Source: Magnetospirillum sp.
GTDB taxonomy: Bacteria; Pseudomonadota; Alphaproteobacteria; Rhodospirillales; Magnetospirillaceae
Assembly (NCBI GenBank): GCA_020217035.1
Contig: JAIWOG010000301.1
Span: 1-18,853 of the forward strand
Direction of reading: 5' to 3'
DNA: 18,853 bases
The translations under genes and the position numbers were made by a program. The notes beneath the pieces are model-generated. The model was not told the DNA's origin, made no database searches, and saw only the letters and a program-made list of their open reading frames with translations. Shown here in pieces: positions 7,090-13,751 of this stretch. The first letter of the stretch is position 1. Every line of letters begins with the position of its first letter.

Positions 7090-8372
7090 GGCGAGGTCTC
7101 CGACATCAGGGCGATGCGCCGACGCAATTCCAACTGGCGGGCGTGGTCCAGGGGGAAGCGGCGGATCATCGCCGCCGCCCCCAGCTTCAGCGCCACCGGC
7201 AGGCCGGCATAAAGCAATGGCAAAGCCAGCGGCGCCTGGCCCGATCCGGGGACGAAGCCGGCCATGTCCAGCAACGGAAAGGCCACGCCGACCGACAGTG
7301 CCAGGGCCAGCTTGGCGGCCAGGCTCCACAGCGCCACGTAAAGCCCGGCCTGGGCCTTGCCGCCGGCGGCCTGGTGTTCGTCGGTGACGTCGGCCAGCAT
7401 GGAGGCCGGCAACGCCAGGTCGGCGCCCAGGCCGAAGCCGGTCAGCAGGCAAAGGACGGCGAAGACCGGCCAGTCGCCCGATCCCAGGGCCAAGGCCGGC
7501 AGGAAGGCCAAGGCGGTGAAGGTCAGCGATGCCGCCCAGGCCCGGTGCTTGCCCCAGCGCCGGGCGAGCGCCAGCCACGGCGCCACCGAGATCACGGCGG
7601 CTGACAGGTACAGCACCAACAGCAGGCCGGCCATGTCGGGCCGTCCCAGCCGGTCGCCGACGTAAAGCAGGAACAAGGTGGCGGGCAAGGCATTGGCCAT
7701 GGCGTTGACGCTTTGCGCCGCCAGCAGCCGGTGGAACGGCCGGTTGGCCAGAAGCGGCGCCCAGGTGGTGGAATCGGCCCGGACCACACGCGGCATTTCC
7801 GGCACCACCAGCAGGGCGGCGGCCACCGACAGCGCCAGCAGCAGCATGAAGGGTGGGAACAGCCCGGACAGGGTGTCGCCCTGCTCCCAAGCCAGCAGCG
7901 CCGGCAGGGCGATGGCGGCGACGACGCCGACCAGGGCGAAAGCCTCGCGCCAGCCGGCGATCCTGCTGCGCTGGTGGTAGTCGGCGCTCAGCTCGGTCCC
8001 CCAGGACTGATAGGCGATCAGCGCCAGGGTCAGGCCCAGATGGAACAGCCCGGACCACCAGGCCAGATACAGCGGGCCTGCACCATCGGCGGGAAGGAAC
8101 AGGTGCCAACCCGAAACCGCCAGCAGCGGCAGGCTGGCGGCCAGCCACAGCTTGCGGCGCTGGCGGTGGTGATCGCTGAGATAACCCAGCAAGGGGTCGG
8201 CGAAGGCGTCGAACAGCCGTGCCGCCAAAAGCGCCAGGCCGGTGGCCGCCAGCCCCAGTCCCATCTGTTCGGCGTAGAAGGTGGGCAAATGAACGTGAAC
8301 CGGGATTCCCAAAGCCGCCAACGGCAAGGCCGGCAGGCCGTAGGCGGCCAGATGGCGGCGATCGGGGATCAT
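7086..8372 (-). CDS. MFS transporter, GPH (sodium:galactoside symporter-like) family
   Basis: This 428-residue polytopic inner-membrane protein has about twelve hydrophobic segments. The loop after helix 2, FDAFADPLLGYLSDHHRQRR (residues 54-73), carries the D-x3-D-x7-D pattern (D55, D59, D67) typical of the glycoside-pentoside-hexuronide family. That family label says little about substrate here, because its neighbours act on lipids and oxidants. Related transporters occur in ChrR regulons and in Cfa/FAD-oxidase clusters, so lipid or cofactor movement is a reasonable guess. The start at 8372 overlaps the Cfa stop (ATGA). The reading frame stays open far upstream, but that part is the antisense of cfa. 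Confidence 0.92.
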   Translation of the reverse strand: MIPDRRHLAAYGLPALPLAALGIPVHVHLPTFYAEQMGLGLAATGLALLAARLFDAFADPLLGYLSDHHRQRRKLWLAASLPLLAVSGWHLFLPADGAGPLYLAWWSGLFHLGLTLALIAYQSWGTELSADYHQRSRIAGWREAFALVGVVAAIALPALLAWEQGDTLSGLFPPFMLLLALSVAAALLVVPEMPRVVRADSTTWAPLLANRPFHRLLAAQSVNAMANALPATLFLLYVGDRLGRPDMAGLLLVLYLSAAVISVAPWLALARRWGKHRAWAASLTFTALAFLPALALGSGDWPVFAVLCLLTGFGLGADLALPASMLADVTDEHQAAGGKAQAGLYVALWSLAAKLALALSVGVAFPLLDMAGFVPGSGQAPLALPLLYAGLPVALKLGAAAMIRRFPLDHARQLELRRRIALMSETSP

Positions 8373-9586
8373 GACCGTTGCAGCACCAGATGGCGCACGT
8401 CGATGGCCCCGGTGCGGAACCCGGCCCGGCAATAGGCCATGTAGAATTCCCACAGGCGGCGGAAGCGGGTGTCGAAGCCCAAGGGTTGCAGGCCGGGCCA
8501 GGCTTCCACGAAGGACTGGTGCCACAGCGCCAGGGTGCGGTCGTAATCGGCGCCGAAGCAGCGGGTTGTCGACAGGTTCAGCCCAGCCTGACGGGCTTGG
8601 CGCTCCAACGCCCCCGGGCTGGGCAGCATGCCGCCGGGGAAGACGTGGCGCTGAATGAAGTCGCAGCCGGCGCGATAGGCTTCGAAGCGGTCGTCGGCGA
8701 TGGTGATGGCCTGCAACCCAGCCTTGCCGCCCGGCTTCAGGCGGTCGTGCAGGGTGGCGAAATAGGTCGGCCACCAGCGTTCGCCCACCGCCTCGATCAT
8801 CTCGATCGAGACGACGCGGTCGAACTGGCCCTGGACGTCGCGGTAATCCTGCAAGCGGATCTCGACCTTGTCGGCCAACCCGGAATCGGCCATGCGCTGG
8901 CTGGCCCAGCCATGTTGTTCCCGCGACAGGGTCAGGCCGACCACCTGGGCGCCGTAATCGCGGGCGGCGATCTCGGCGAAGCCGCCCCAGCCGCAGCCGA
9001 TCTCCAGCACCCGCATGCCCGGCCGCAAGCCGATGTCGTCGGCCAGCGCCCGGTACTTGCGGGTTTGCGCTGCTTCCAGGCTGTCGTCCCGGCCGTTGAA
9101 CAGGGCCGAGGAATAGGTCATGCCCCGATCCAGCCACGGCGCGTAGAAAGCGTTGCCCAGGTCGTAATGGGCGGCGATGTTGCGCCGGCTGCCGGATTTG
9201 GAATTGTCGCGGCGTCGGTGCCACAGGCGCAGGCCCAGGCGCACCAGCGGATGGCCGTCCAGCGCCTGGCCGTGGGCCCGGTCGTTGAGGTCGCCCAGTT
9301 CCAACAGCGCGGTCAGGTCGGGGCTTTCCCAGTCGCCGTCCATGAAGGCTTCGCCCAATCCCACGGCGCCGCCGCTCAGCAGGCGGCGCACCATGCGCGG
9401 GCGGACCACCCTGAGCGCGGCCTGCGGCCCCGGCTCGGCGCCGTCCAGGCGGTGCGTGCGCCCGGACGGCAGGGTCAGGTCCAGCCGACCATGGCGCAGA
9501 CGCTGGCGCAGCAGGGCCAGCATGACCGTTTCGGACAATCGGGCGGAACCGGTCAACACCGGCAGCAGCAGGGCTTGGGCCGTCAT
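8369..9586 (-). CDS. Cfa-like SAM-dependent fatty acyl methyltransferase
   Basis: This 405-residue protein belongs to the cyclopropane fatty acid synthase superfamily, which methylates double bonds of unsaturated phospholipid acyl chains. Landmarks are the N-terminal lipid-binding domain (about 1-130), HYDLGNAFYAPWLD (140-153), the SAM loop VLEIGCGWGGFAEIAA (193-208), SIEMIEAVGERWWPTYF (260-276) and DFIQRHVFPGGMLPS (309-323). Compared with E. coli Cfa, the bicarbonate ligands C139 and H266 align by eye with S160 and Q292, while the glutamate is kept as E265. That fits methyltransferases making branched or methylene products, such as those of methylated or furan fatty acid pathways, rather than a true cyclopropane synthase. 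It overlaps the DUF1365 gene upstream and the transporter gene downstream by four bases each. Product specificity is inference. Confidence 0.94.
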   Translation of the reverse strand: MTAQALLLPVLTGSARLSETVMLALLRQRLRHGRLDLTLPSGRTHRLDGAEPGPQAALRVVRPRMVRRLLSGGAVGLGEAFMDGDWESPDLTALLELGDLNDRAHGQALDGHPLVRLGLRLWHRRRDNSKSGSRRNIAAHYDLGNAFYAPWLDRGMTYSSALFNGRDDSLEAAQTRKYRALADDIGLRPGMRVLEIGCGWGGFAEIAARDYGAQVVGLTLSREQHGWASQRMADSGLADKVEIRLQDYRDVQGQFDRVVSIEMIEAVGERWWPTYFATLHDRLKPGGKAGLQAITIADDRFEAYRAGCDFIQRHVFPGGMLPSPGALERQARQAGLNLSTTRCFGADYDRTLALWHQSFVEAWPGLQPLGFDTRFRRLWEFYMAYCRAGFRTGAIDVRHLVLQRS

Positions 9587-10368
9587 CGTGCATTCCCTTG
9601 TTGGCAGACGGAAACGGGGGTGGCGGGCGGTTCGGGCTTGTGGAAGAAGGGCGCCCCCTTGATCCACAAGCGCAACGCCTCGTAATGGATGCCGCCGACG
9701 ATCTTGACCGGCAGCAGCGGATAACGCAGGGCGGCGGCCAGCAGGGCGCCATCGGTCAACTCGCGCCGCCGCCCCACGTGGCTGGCCACCAGGATGGTGC
9801 GGCCGTCCTCGGCGGCGGTCTCGCGGATGGTCTGGGCGAAGCGCTCGCCCGGCGGCTTGACGGCGAAGCGGTAGGTGCCGCCCAGGCCGATGAAGGGCGA
9901 GACGTGGAAGCATTTCTCGGCCTGGTGGGTCAGGGTGCGGCCGCCATCGTCGCCGTCGACCGCCACCAGATAGCCGTGGCGTTCGCCGAAGGTGTTGTGG
10001 ACCTCGTACAGGATGGCGGCCAGGGCGCCGTCGGCACGGTGGCAGAACCAGGTGGTCAGCGGGGTGAAGCCCATGCCCAGGACCCGCGGGAACAGATGCA
10101 CCCGCACCGGCCCGTCGGCGTGGATGCCGTGGGCGGCCAGTTGGCGGCCGATCCACGCCTTGGGATCGCCGCCGTCGCCCAGGTCGCGGTCGTGGACCGA
10201 GAACAAATTGGCGCGGTTGCGGGACAGCAGGCGCAGTCCCAGGTCGGCCGCCTCGTCCAAATCCACCAGCAACGACATCACGTCATAGGTGAAGCGATGC
10301 CCCACCGGGTCGAGGCGGTGGTGCATGACCTGACCGCGATACAGGCAGGACGCGGCCATGGCGGTCAT
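9583..10368 (-). CDS. DUF1365 protein
   Basis: This 261-residue protein of the DUF1365 family is a conserved companion of Cfa-like methyltransferases and FAD amine oxidases in many bacteria. Characteristic stretches are LYRGQVMHHRLDPVGHRFTYDVMSLLVDLDE near the N-terminus, FTPLTTWFCHRADG, YEVHNTFGERHGYLV and HVSPFIGLGGTYRF, followed by a hydrophobic C-terminal segment (LPVKIVGGIHYEALRLWIKG). No catalytic site is known. The conserved His and Tyr residues and the invariable context suggest a role in making or handling the modified acyl product. I chose the ATG at 10368 because it overlaps the stop of the FAD gene (ATGA); an in-frame ATG at 10359 is also possible. Confidence 0.93.
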   Translation of the reverse strand: MTAMAASCLYRGQVMHHRLDPVGHRFTYDVMSLLVDLDEAADLGLRLLSRNRANLFSVHDRDLGDGGDPKAWIGRQLAAHGIHADGPVRVHLFPRVLGMGFTPLTTWFCHRADGALAAILYEVHNTFGERHGYLVAVDGDDGGRTLTHQAEKCFHVSPFIGLGGTYRFAVKPPGERFAQTIRETAAEDGRTILVASHVGRRRELTDGALLAAALRYPLLPVKIVGGIHYEALRLWIKGAPFFHKPEPPATPVSVCQQGNAR

Positions 10369-11663
10369 TCCGCCGCCATGGCTTGCGGGCAGCCCATGGA
10401 CTCGGCCACCGCCAAGCCCGAACTGAAGGCGTCCTCGTGGAAGCCATAGCCGAAATAAGAACCGCAGAACCAGGTGCGGTTGACGCCTTGCAAGGACGGC
10501 AGGCGCTTTTGCGCGTTCATGGCGGCGCCGTCGAAAACCGGGTGGTGATAGGTGATCTGGCGGTGGACCAGGGCCGGGTCCGGTTGGGTGATCGGGTTCA
10601 AGGTGACGAACAGCGGCAGGTCGGCGGGCAGGTTCTGAAGGCGGTTCATCCAATAGGTGACGCACAATTGGCGGGCGCCGTCGTCGCCGCCCTTGCCCAG
10701 ATAGTTCCACGCCGCCCACACCCGCCGGCGTTGGGGCATCAGCGCCTTGTCGGAATGCAGCACCGCCAGGTTCTCCTGATAGCCGAAGGCCCCCAGCACC
10801 GCCTGTTCTTGCGGCGACGGGTCGGCCAGCAGGGAAAGGGCCTCGTCGGCGTGGGCGCCGATGACCACGTCGTCGAATATCTGCGAACCGCGGGCGGTGG
10901 TCACCACCACGCCGTCGGGGCGGCGGGTGACGGCCCGCACCCCTTCGTTCAGGCGGATGGGGCCGGTCAGTTGGGCGGTGATGCGGCTGACATATTCGCG
11001 GCTGCCGCCGCTGACCGTGCGCCAGCGCGGCCGGTCGGTCAACTGCAACAGGCCGTGATTGGCGCAAAAGCGCACGAAACTGGCGGCGGGGAAGGCCAGC
11101 ATGGTGGAACTGGGCGCCGACCAGATGGCGGCGGCCATGGGCAGCAGGTGGTCGTCGACGAAGGCTTGCCCATAGCCGCCCCGGCGCAGGTATTGGCCCA
11201 GGCTGAGATCGGGGTCGGGATCGTCCAACAGGCGCGGCGCCTCACGGTAGAAACGCAGGATGTCGGCCACCATGCCCCAGAAACGCGGGCGGACCAGGTT
11301 GCGGTACTGGCCGAACAGGCCGGCCAGGTCGCCGCCGGAATATTCCATCCGGCCGCCATCCAGGGACACCGCGAAGGACATGTCGGTGGCCTGGGTGGGC
11401 ACCTGCAATTGGTCGAACATGCGGATCAGGTTAGGATAATTACGTTCGTTGTAGACGATGAAGCCGGTGTCCACCGCCACCACGCCGCCATCGGGGCGGT
11501 GCACCTCGACGGTGTTGGCGTGGCCGCCCAGATGGGCGTTCTTCTCGAAGATGGTCACCTGGTGGTGGCGGCTCAGCCTCCAGGCGGCGCCCAGGGCGGC
11601 GGCGCCGCTGCCGATGACGGCGATGCGGCGGCGACCGGGGCGCAAGGGGGAGATGTGGGTCAT
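10365..11663 (-). CDS. FAD-dependent amine-oxidase-type oxidoreductase
   Basis: This 432-residue flavoprotein is of the NAD(P)-binding Rossmann/amine oxidase class, which includes desaturases and cyclases of lipids. The dinucleotide fold is at the N-terminus (RRIAVIGSGAAALGAAWRL), with an acidic ribose ligand in VTIFEKNAHLGGHANT. The usual GxGxxG reads GSGAAA, so the third Gly is Ala. A C-terminal FAD block is WFCGSYFGYGFHEDAFSSG. It is always seen beside DUF1365 and Cfa-like genes in this cluster type. In R. sphaeroides, oxidative steps on methylated acyl chains are part of furan fatty acid synthesis, which makes a desaturase-like role plausible. The start at 11663 lies 28 bases after folE with AGGA nearby. 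Confidence 0.94.
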   Translation of the reverse strand: MTHISPLRPGRRRIAVIGSGAAALGAAWRLSRHHQVTIFEKNAHLGGHANTVEVHRPDGGVVAVDTGFIVYNERNYPNLIRMFDQLQVPTQATDMSFAVSLDGGRMEYSGGDLAGLFGQYRNLVRPRFWGMVADILRFYREAPRLLDDPDPDLSLGQYLRRGGYGQAFVDDHLLPMAAAIWSAPSSTMLAFPAASFVRFCANHGLLQLTDRPRWRTVSGGSREYVSRITAQLTGPIRLNEGVRAVTRRPDGVVVTTARGSQIFDDVVIGAHADEALSLLADPSPQEQAVLGAFGYQENLAVLHSDKALMPQRRRVWAAWNYLGKGGDDGARQLCVTYWMNRLQNLPADLPLFVTLNPITQPDPALVHRQITYHHPVFDGAAMNAQKRLPSLQGVNRTWFCGSYFGYGFHEDAFSSGLAVAESMGCPQAMAAE

Positions 11664-11691
11664 GATGAGTTCCTGGAGGCGGCTGCGGGGA

Positions 11692-12303
11692 TCAGCGGAT
11701 CAGCGACATGAATTCCTTGCGCGTCGTCGGGTCGTCGCGGAACACGCCCAGCATGCGGCTGGTCACCATGGTGACACCGGGCTTGTGGACACCGCGGGTG
11801 GTCATGCATTGGTGGGCGGCCTCGACGATCACCGCGACACCTTTGGGCTGCAACACCTCGTTGATGGTGTTGGCGACCTGAGCGGTCAACTTTTCCTGGA
11901 TCTGCAGGCGCTTGGCGAAGACTTCGACGACGCGGGCCAACTTGCTGATGCCCACCACCCGGCGATCGGGCAGATAGGCGACGTGACACTTGCCGACGAT
12001 GGGCACCATGTGGTGCTCGCAATGGCTTTCCAAGGTGATGTCGCGCAGGATCACCATTTCGTCGTAGCCGTCGGTTTCCTCGAAGGTGCGGGCCAGCATT
12101 TCGACCGGATCCTGGTCGTAGCCGGCGAAGAATTCCTCGTACGACCGCACCACCCGGTCCGGCGTGCCCAGCAGCCCCTCGCGGTCGGGGTCGTCGCCGG
12201 CCCAGCGGATCAGGGTGCGCACGGCCAGTTCGGCCTCGGTGCGGCTGGGACGGCCGGAAATCTGGCAAGCGGCGGGCACGATAATGCCGGGGGTGGCGTT
12301 CAT
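11692..12303 (-). CDS. folE: GTP cyclohydrolase I
   Basis: This 203-residue enzyme converts GTP to 7,8-dihydroneopterin triphosphate, the first step of folate and pterin synthesis. Zinc ligands of type I enzymes are present: C95 and H98 in [10 protein letters not shown] and C166 in HQCMTTRG. The substrate and allosteric blocks [19 protein letters not shown] and [11 protein letters not shown] are intact. Length and start ([10 protein letters not shown], with GGAGAA five bases upstream of the ATG) are normal. It lies inside the stress operon between DUF3429 and the FAD oxidoreductase. A second, housekeeping folE elsewhere is therefore likely, and this copy may supply pterin or folate chromophore (for example for photolyases) under oxidative stress. 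That last point is inference. Confidence 0.96.
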   Translation of the reverse strand: MNATPGIIVPAACQISGRPSRTEAELAVRTLIRWAGDDPDREGLLGTPDRVVRSYEEFFAGYDQDPVEMLARTFEETDGYDEMVILRDITLESHCEHHMVPIVGKCHVAYLPDRRVVGISKLARVVEVFAKRLQIQEKLTAQVANTINEVLQPKGVAVIVEAAHQCMTTRGVHKPGVTMVTSRMLGVFRDDPTTRKEFMSLIR

Positions 12304-12326
12304 GGGCGTTCTCCGGTGGGGGGATT

Positions 12327-12782
12327 TCAGAAGATGACGGGAAGGCTGGCGGCCAGGCTGGCGCAGACCACCAGGGTCAGGCGGTCGCGCATGTGGCCGT
12401 ACCAATCGGGCAGCAGGCCGGCTTGAACGGCGCGGCGGTCGCCGTACCAGGCCAGGACGAAGCCAAGGATCAGCAGCGGCATGGTCCAGGTAATCGGCAG
12501 CAAGGTGGCGAACCAGCCCAGCAACGACGGGGTCACCGCCCAGATCAGCCACAGGCTGCCCAGCGGATCCTCGGCCGGGGCGGTGATGACGCGCCCCCAA
12601 TGCACGGCGCCGATGAAGGACAAGATGGTGGCGGCGTAGATGGCGGTGGCGTCCAGCGCGTGGGCGCGCAATTCGGGAAACGGCGGCCAGGTCAGCAAGA
12701 TGCCGGCGACGAAGGGGATCAACCCCAGATAGGACAGGGCACGGGCGGTGCCGTCGCCGTGACGCAGCGAGAAGTCGTGCAT
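12327..12782 (-). CDS. DUF3429 membrane protein
   Basis: This 151-residue inner-membrane protein has four to five predicted helices, among them [30 protein letters not shown] and [12 protein letters not shown]. The segments SYLGLIPF and [12 protein letters not shown] are the hallmark of DUF3429, whose function is unknown. It begins three bases after the glutathione peroxidase stop and ends 23 bases before the folE start codon, so it is firmly inside the operon. Its membrane location next to a periplasmic peroxidase and lipid-modifying enzymes suggests a membrane-protection role, but the sequence shows no active site. Confidence 0.9.
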   Translation of the reverse strand: MHDFSLRHGDGTARALSYLGLIPFVAGILLTWPPFPELRAHALDATAIYAATILSFIGAVHWGRVITAPAEDPLGSLWLIWAVTPSLLGWFATLLPITWTMPLLILGFVLAWYGDRRAVQAGLLPDWYGHMRDRLTLVVCASLAASLPVIF

Positions 12783-12785
12783 GGC

Positions 12786-13352
12786 TTATTTCTCCGCCAA
12801 GGCTTGGTCGATGGCGTGGCGCAAGCGGGTCGCGTCGGGACCGGTGGTGCTGGCGAACCAGTCCACCAGCCGGCCGTCGCGGCCGATCAGCAATTTGTGG
12901 AAGTTCCAGCGCGGCACCCCGACGGCGCCGGTCTGGGCGGCGGCCCAGCGATAAAGCGGATGCGCCGCTTCGCCGGTCACCGCCTGCTTTTCCAAAAGCG
13001 GGAAGTCGACGCCGTAATTGACCTGGCAGAACTCCTGAACCTGGGCGTTGCTGCCCGGCTCCTGGGCACCGAAATCGTTGGACGGCACCCCCAGCACCAC
13101 CAGGCCGCGCGGCTGGTATTCCCGCCACAACGCCTGCAATCCCTGATATTGGCCGGTGAAGCCGCAGCGCGAGGCGGTGTTGACCACCAGCACCACGTGG
13201 CCCAGGAACAGGTCGGCGGAATGCGTGCCGCCGTCGATGGCGGGCAGGGGCAGGACCCGCCAGTCCAACCGGGCCGCGTCGGCCTGGGCCGCCGGCGTCA
13301 GGGACAAAAGGGCCGCCACGGCACCGATCACGGTTTTCAGCATTTGCGGCAT
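12786..13352 (-). CDS. Periplasmic glutathione peroxidase (Cys type)
   Basis: This 188-residue peroxidase of the GPx family reduces hydroperoxides, including lipid hydroperoxides. The catalytic set is the peroxidatic C63 ([13 protein letters not shown]), Q98 (FGAQEPG), W149 and N150 ([11 protein letters not shown]). C109 in [14 protein letters not shown] is a good candidate resolving Cys, as in thioredoxin-dependent GPx enzymes. A signal peptide (cleavage near residue 24, after PAAQA) predicts a periplasmic location. It is the first gene of the eight-gene unit; ATG at 13352 has AGGAG seven bases upstream and lies 19 bases past the -10 of promoter P3. Peroxidase at the head of a singlet-oxygen operon fits removal of lipid peroxides. 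Confidence 0.95.
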   Translation of the reverse strand: MPQMLKTVIGAVAALLSLTPAAQADAARLDWRVLPLPAIDGGTHSADLFLGHVVLVVNTASRCGFTGQYQGLQALWREYQPRGLVVLGVPSNDFGAQEPGSNAQVQEFCQVNYGVDFPLLEKQAVTGEAAHPLYRWAAAQTGAVGVPRWNFHKLLIGRDGRLVDWFASTTGPDATRLRHAIDQALAEK

Positions 13353-13371
13353 GTCGTTTCTCCTTTGCCCC

Positions 13372-13401
13372 TTGTTACGGCGCCTGGGAAGAAACGGATC
13401 A
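13372..13401 (-). promoter_or_regulatory. RpoE/ChrR-type promoter P3
   Basis: On the minus strand TGATCC (13401-13396) is separated by exactly 18 bases from TAACAA (13377-13372), identical in both hexamers and spacing to promoter P1. The expected transcription start is near 13365, giving a very short leader before the peroxidase ATG. It should control all eight genes down to the DUF3833 lipoprotein. Confidence 0.88.
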
Positions 13402-13472
13402 CTGGACCATGTGGATTTTTCCTCTGGTCGCAGGGGAGAGGCATGCCAACGCCTTTGTGTGGCCCTGAGGGA

Positions 13473-13584
13473 GGTCGCGTCCCCCCGAGATTGTGGCCGC
13501 CTGGGGATGACGTCTCCGGGCGCTACGCGCCCTACGTCGTCATCCCCAGGCAAACACAGCTACACCACTCGGGGGGAAGTGACC
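13473..13584. repeat. Nested three-tier palindrome (REP/MITE-like element)
   Basis: Three inverted repeats share one centre. The inner hairpin is GGGCGC-TAC-GCGCCC (13518-13532). The middle arms are a perfect 14 bp (13499-13512 and 13538-13551, GCCTGGGGATGACG and its complement). The outer arms are CCCCCCGAG (13481-13489) and CTCGGGGGG (13568-13576), extended imperfectly to 13473 and 13584. The CGTCATCCCC core resembles dispersed intergenic palindromes seen in many proteobacteria. It sits between two divergent transcription units. Confidence 0.75.
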
Positions 13585-13652
13585 ATATCGGGGGCGGGCG
13601 GGGCATGACGTGCATTTTGTCCAGCAGCGATCACGCTCTCGCGCATAGGTCT

Positions 13653-13678
13653 AAATTCCTTGAATTTCTCTCTATAGA
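13653..13678 (+). promoter_or_regulatory. Putative promoter/operator of the effector gene
   Basis: AAATTC-CTT-GAATTT (13653-13667) is a perfect 6-bp inverted repeat in an AT-rich patch, followed by TATAGA (13673-13678), a possible -10. No good -35 is visible at the usual distance, which is common for activated or repressed promoters. The palindrome would overlap the polymerase site and could bind a dimeric regulator. Confidence 0.35.
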
Positions 13679-13701
13679 TGTGTATCTTGCGAATCATGCA
13701 C

Positions 13702-13723
13702 GGGTGGCCCTTCGGGGCCGCCC
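13702..13723 (+). promoter_or_regulatory. Leader hairpin with UUCG loop before the effector gene
   Basis: GGGTGGCCC and GGGCCGCCC pair over nine positions (one G-U in RNA) around a TTCG loop closed by C-G, an especially stable tetraloop. It ends 28 bases before the ATG at 13752 and is followed by only three Ts. It may act as an attenuator or a 5' stabiliser, or be a terminator-like relic. Confidence 0.5.
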
Positions 13724-13751
13724 CTTTCTCGACCCGCGGAAAGAACAAAAC

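Noticed and set aside
9659..9688. TGATCC with an 18-base spacer on the plus strand
   Set aside because: The -10 position reads AATGGA and the site lies inside the DUF1365 gene, pointing antisense with no gene to serve.
7086..9752. An 888-codon open frame that would fuse extra sequence to the transporter
   Set aside because: Codons upstream of 8372 are the antisense-phase reading of the cfa-like gene on the same strand in another frame; the product has a biased Arg/Pro/Gly composition, and the ATG at 8372 is coupled to the cfa stop.
11665..11694. TGATCC on the minus strand overlapping the folE stop codon, as a fourth RpoE promoter for the FAD oxidoreductase gene
   Set aside because: At 18 bases downstream the sequence is ACTCAT, unlike the TAACAA or TACACA of the other three, and the site arises from the stop codon context.
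13481..13576. CRISPR-like or tandem repeat array
   Set aside because: The repeats are inverted around one centre with no regularly spaced direct copies or spacers.
12393..13751. Plus-strand open frame extending the 566-residue protein upstream to 12393
   Set aside because: It is antisense to DUF3429 and the peroxidase and crosses the nested palindrome; the ATG at 13752 has a proper ribosome site and begins domain-like sequence.
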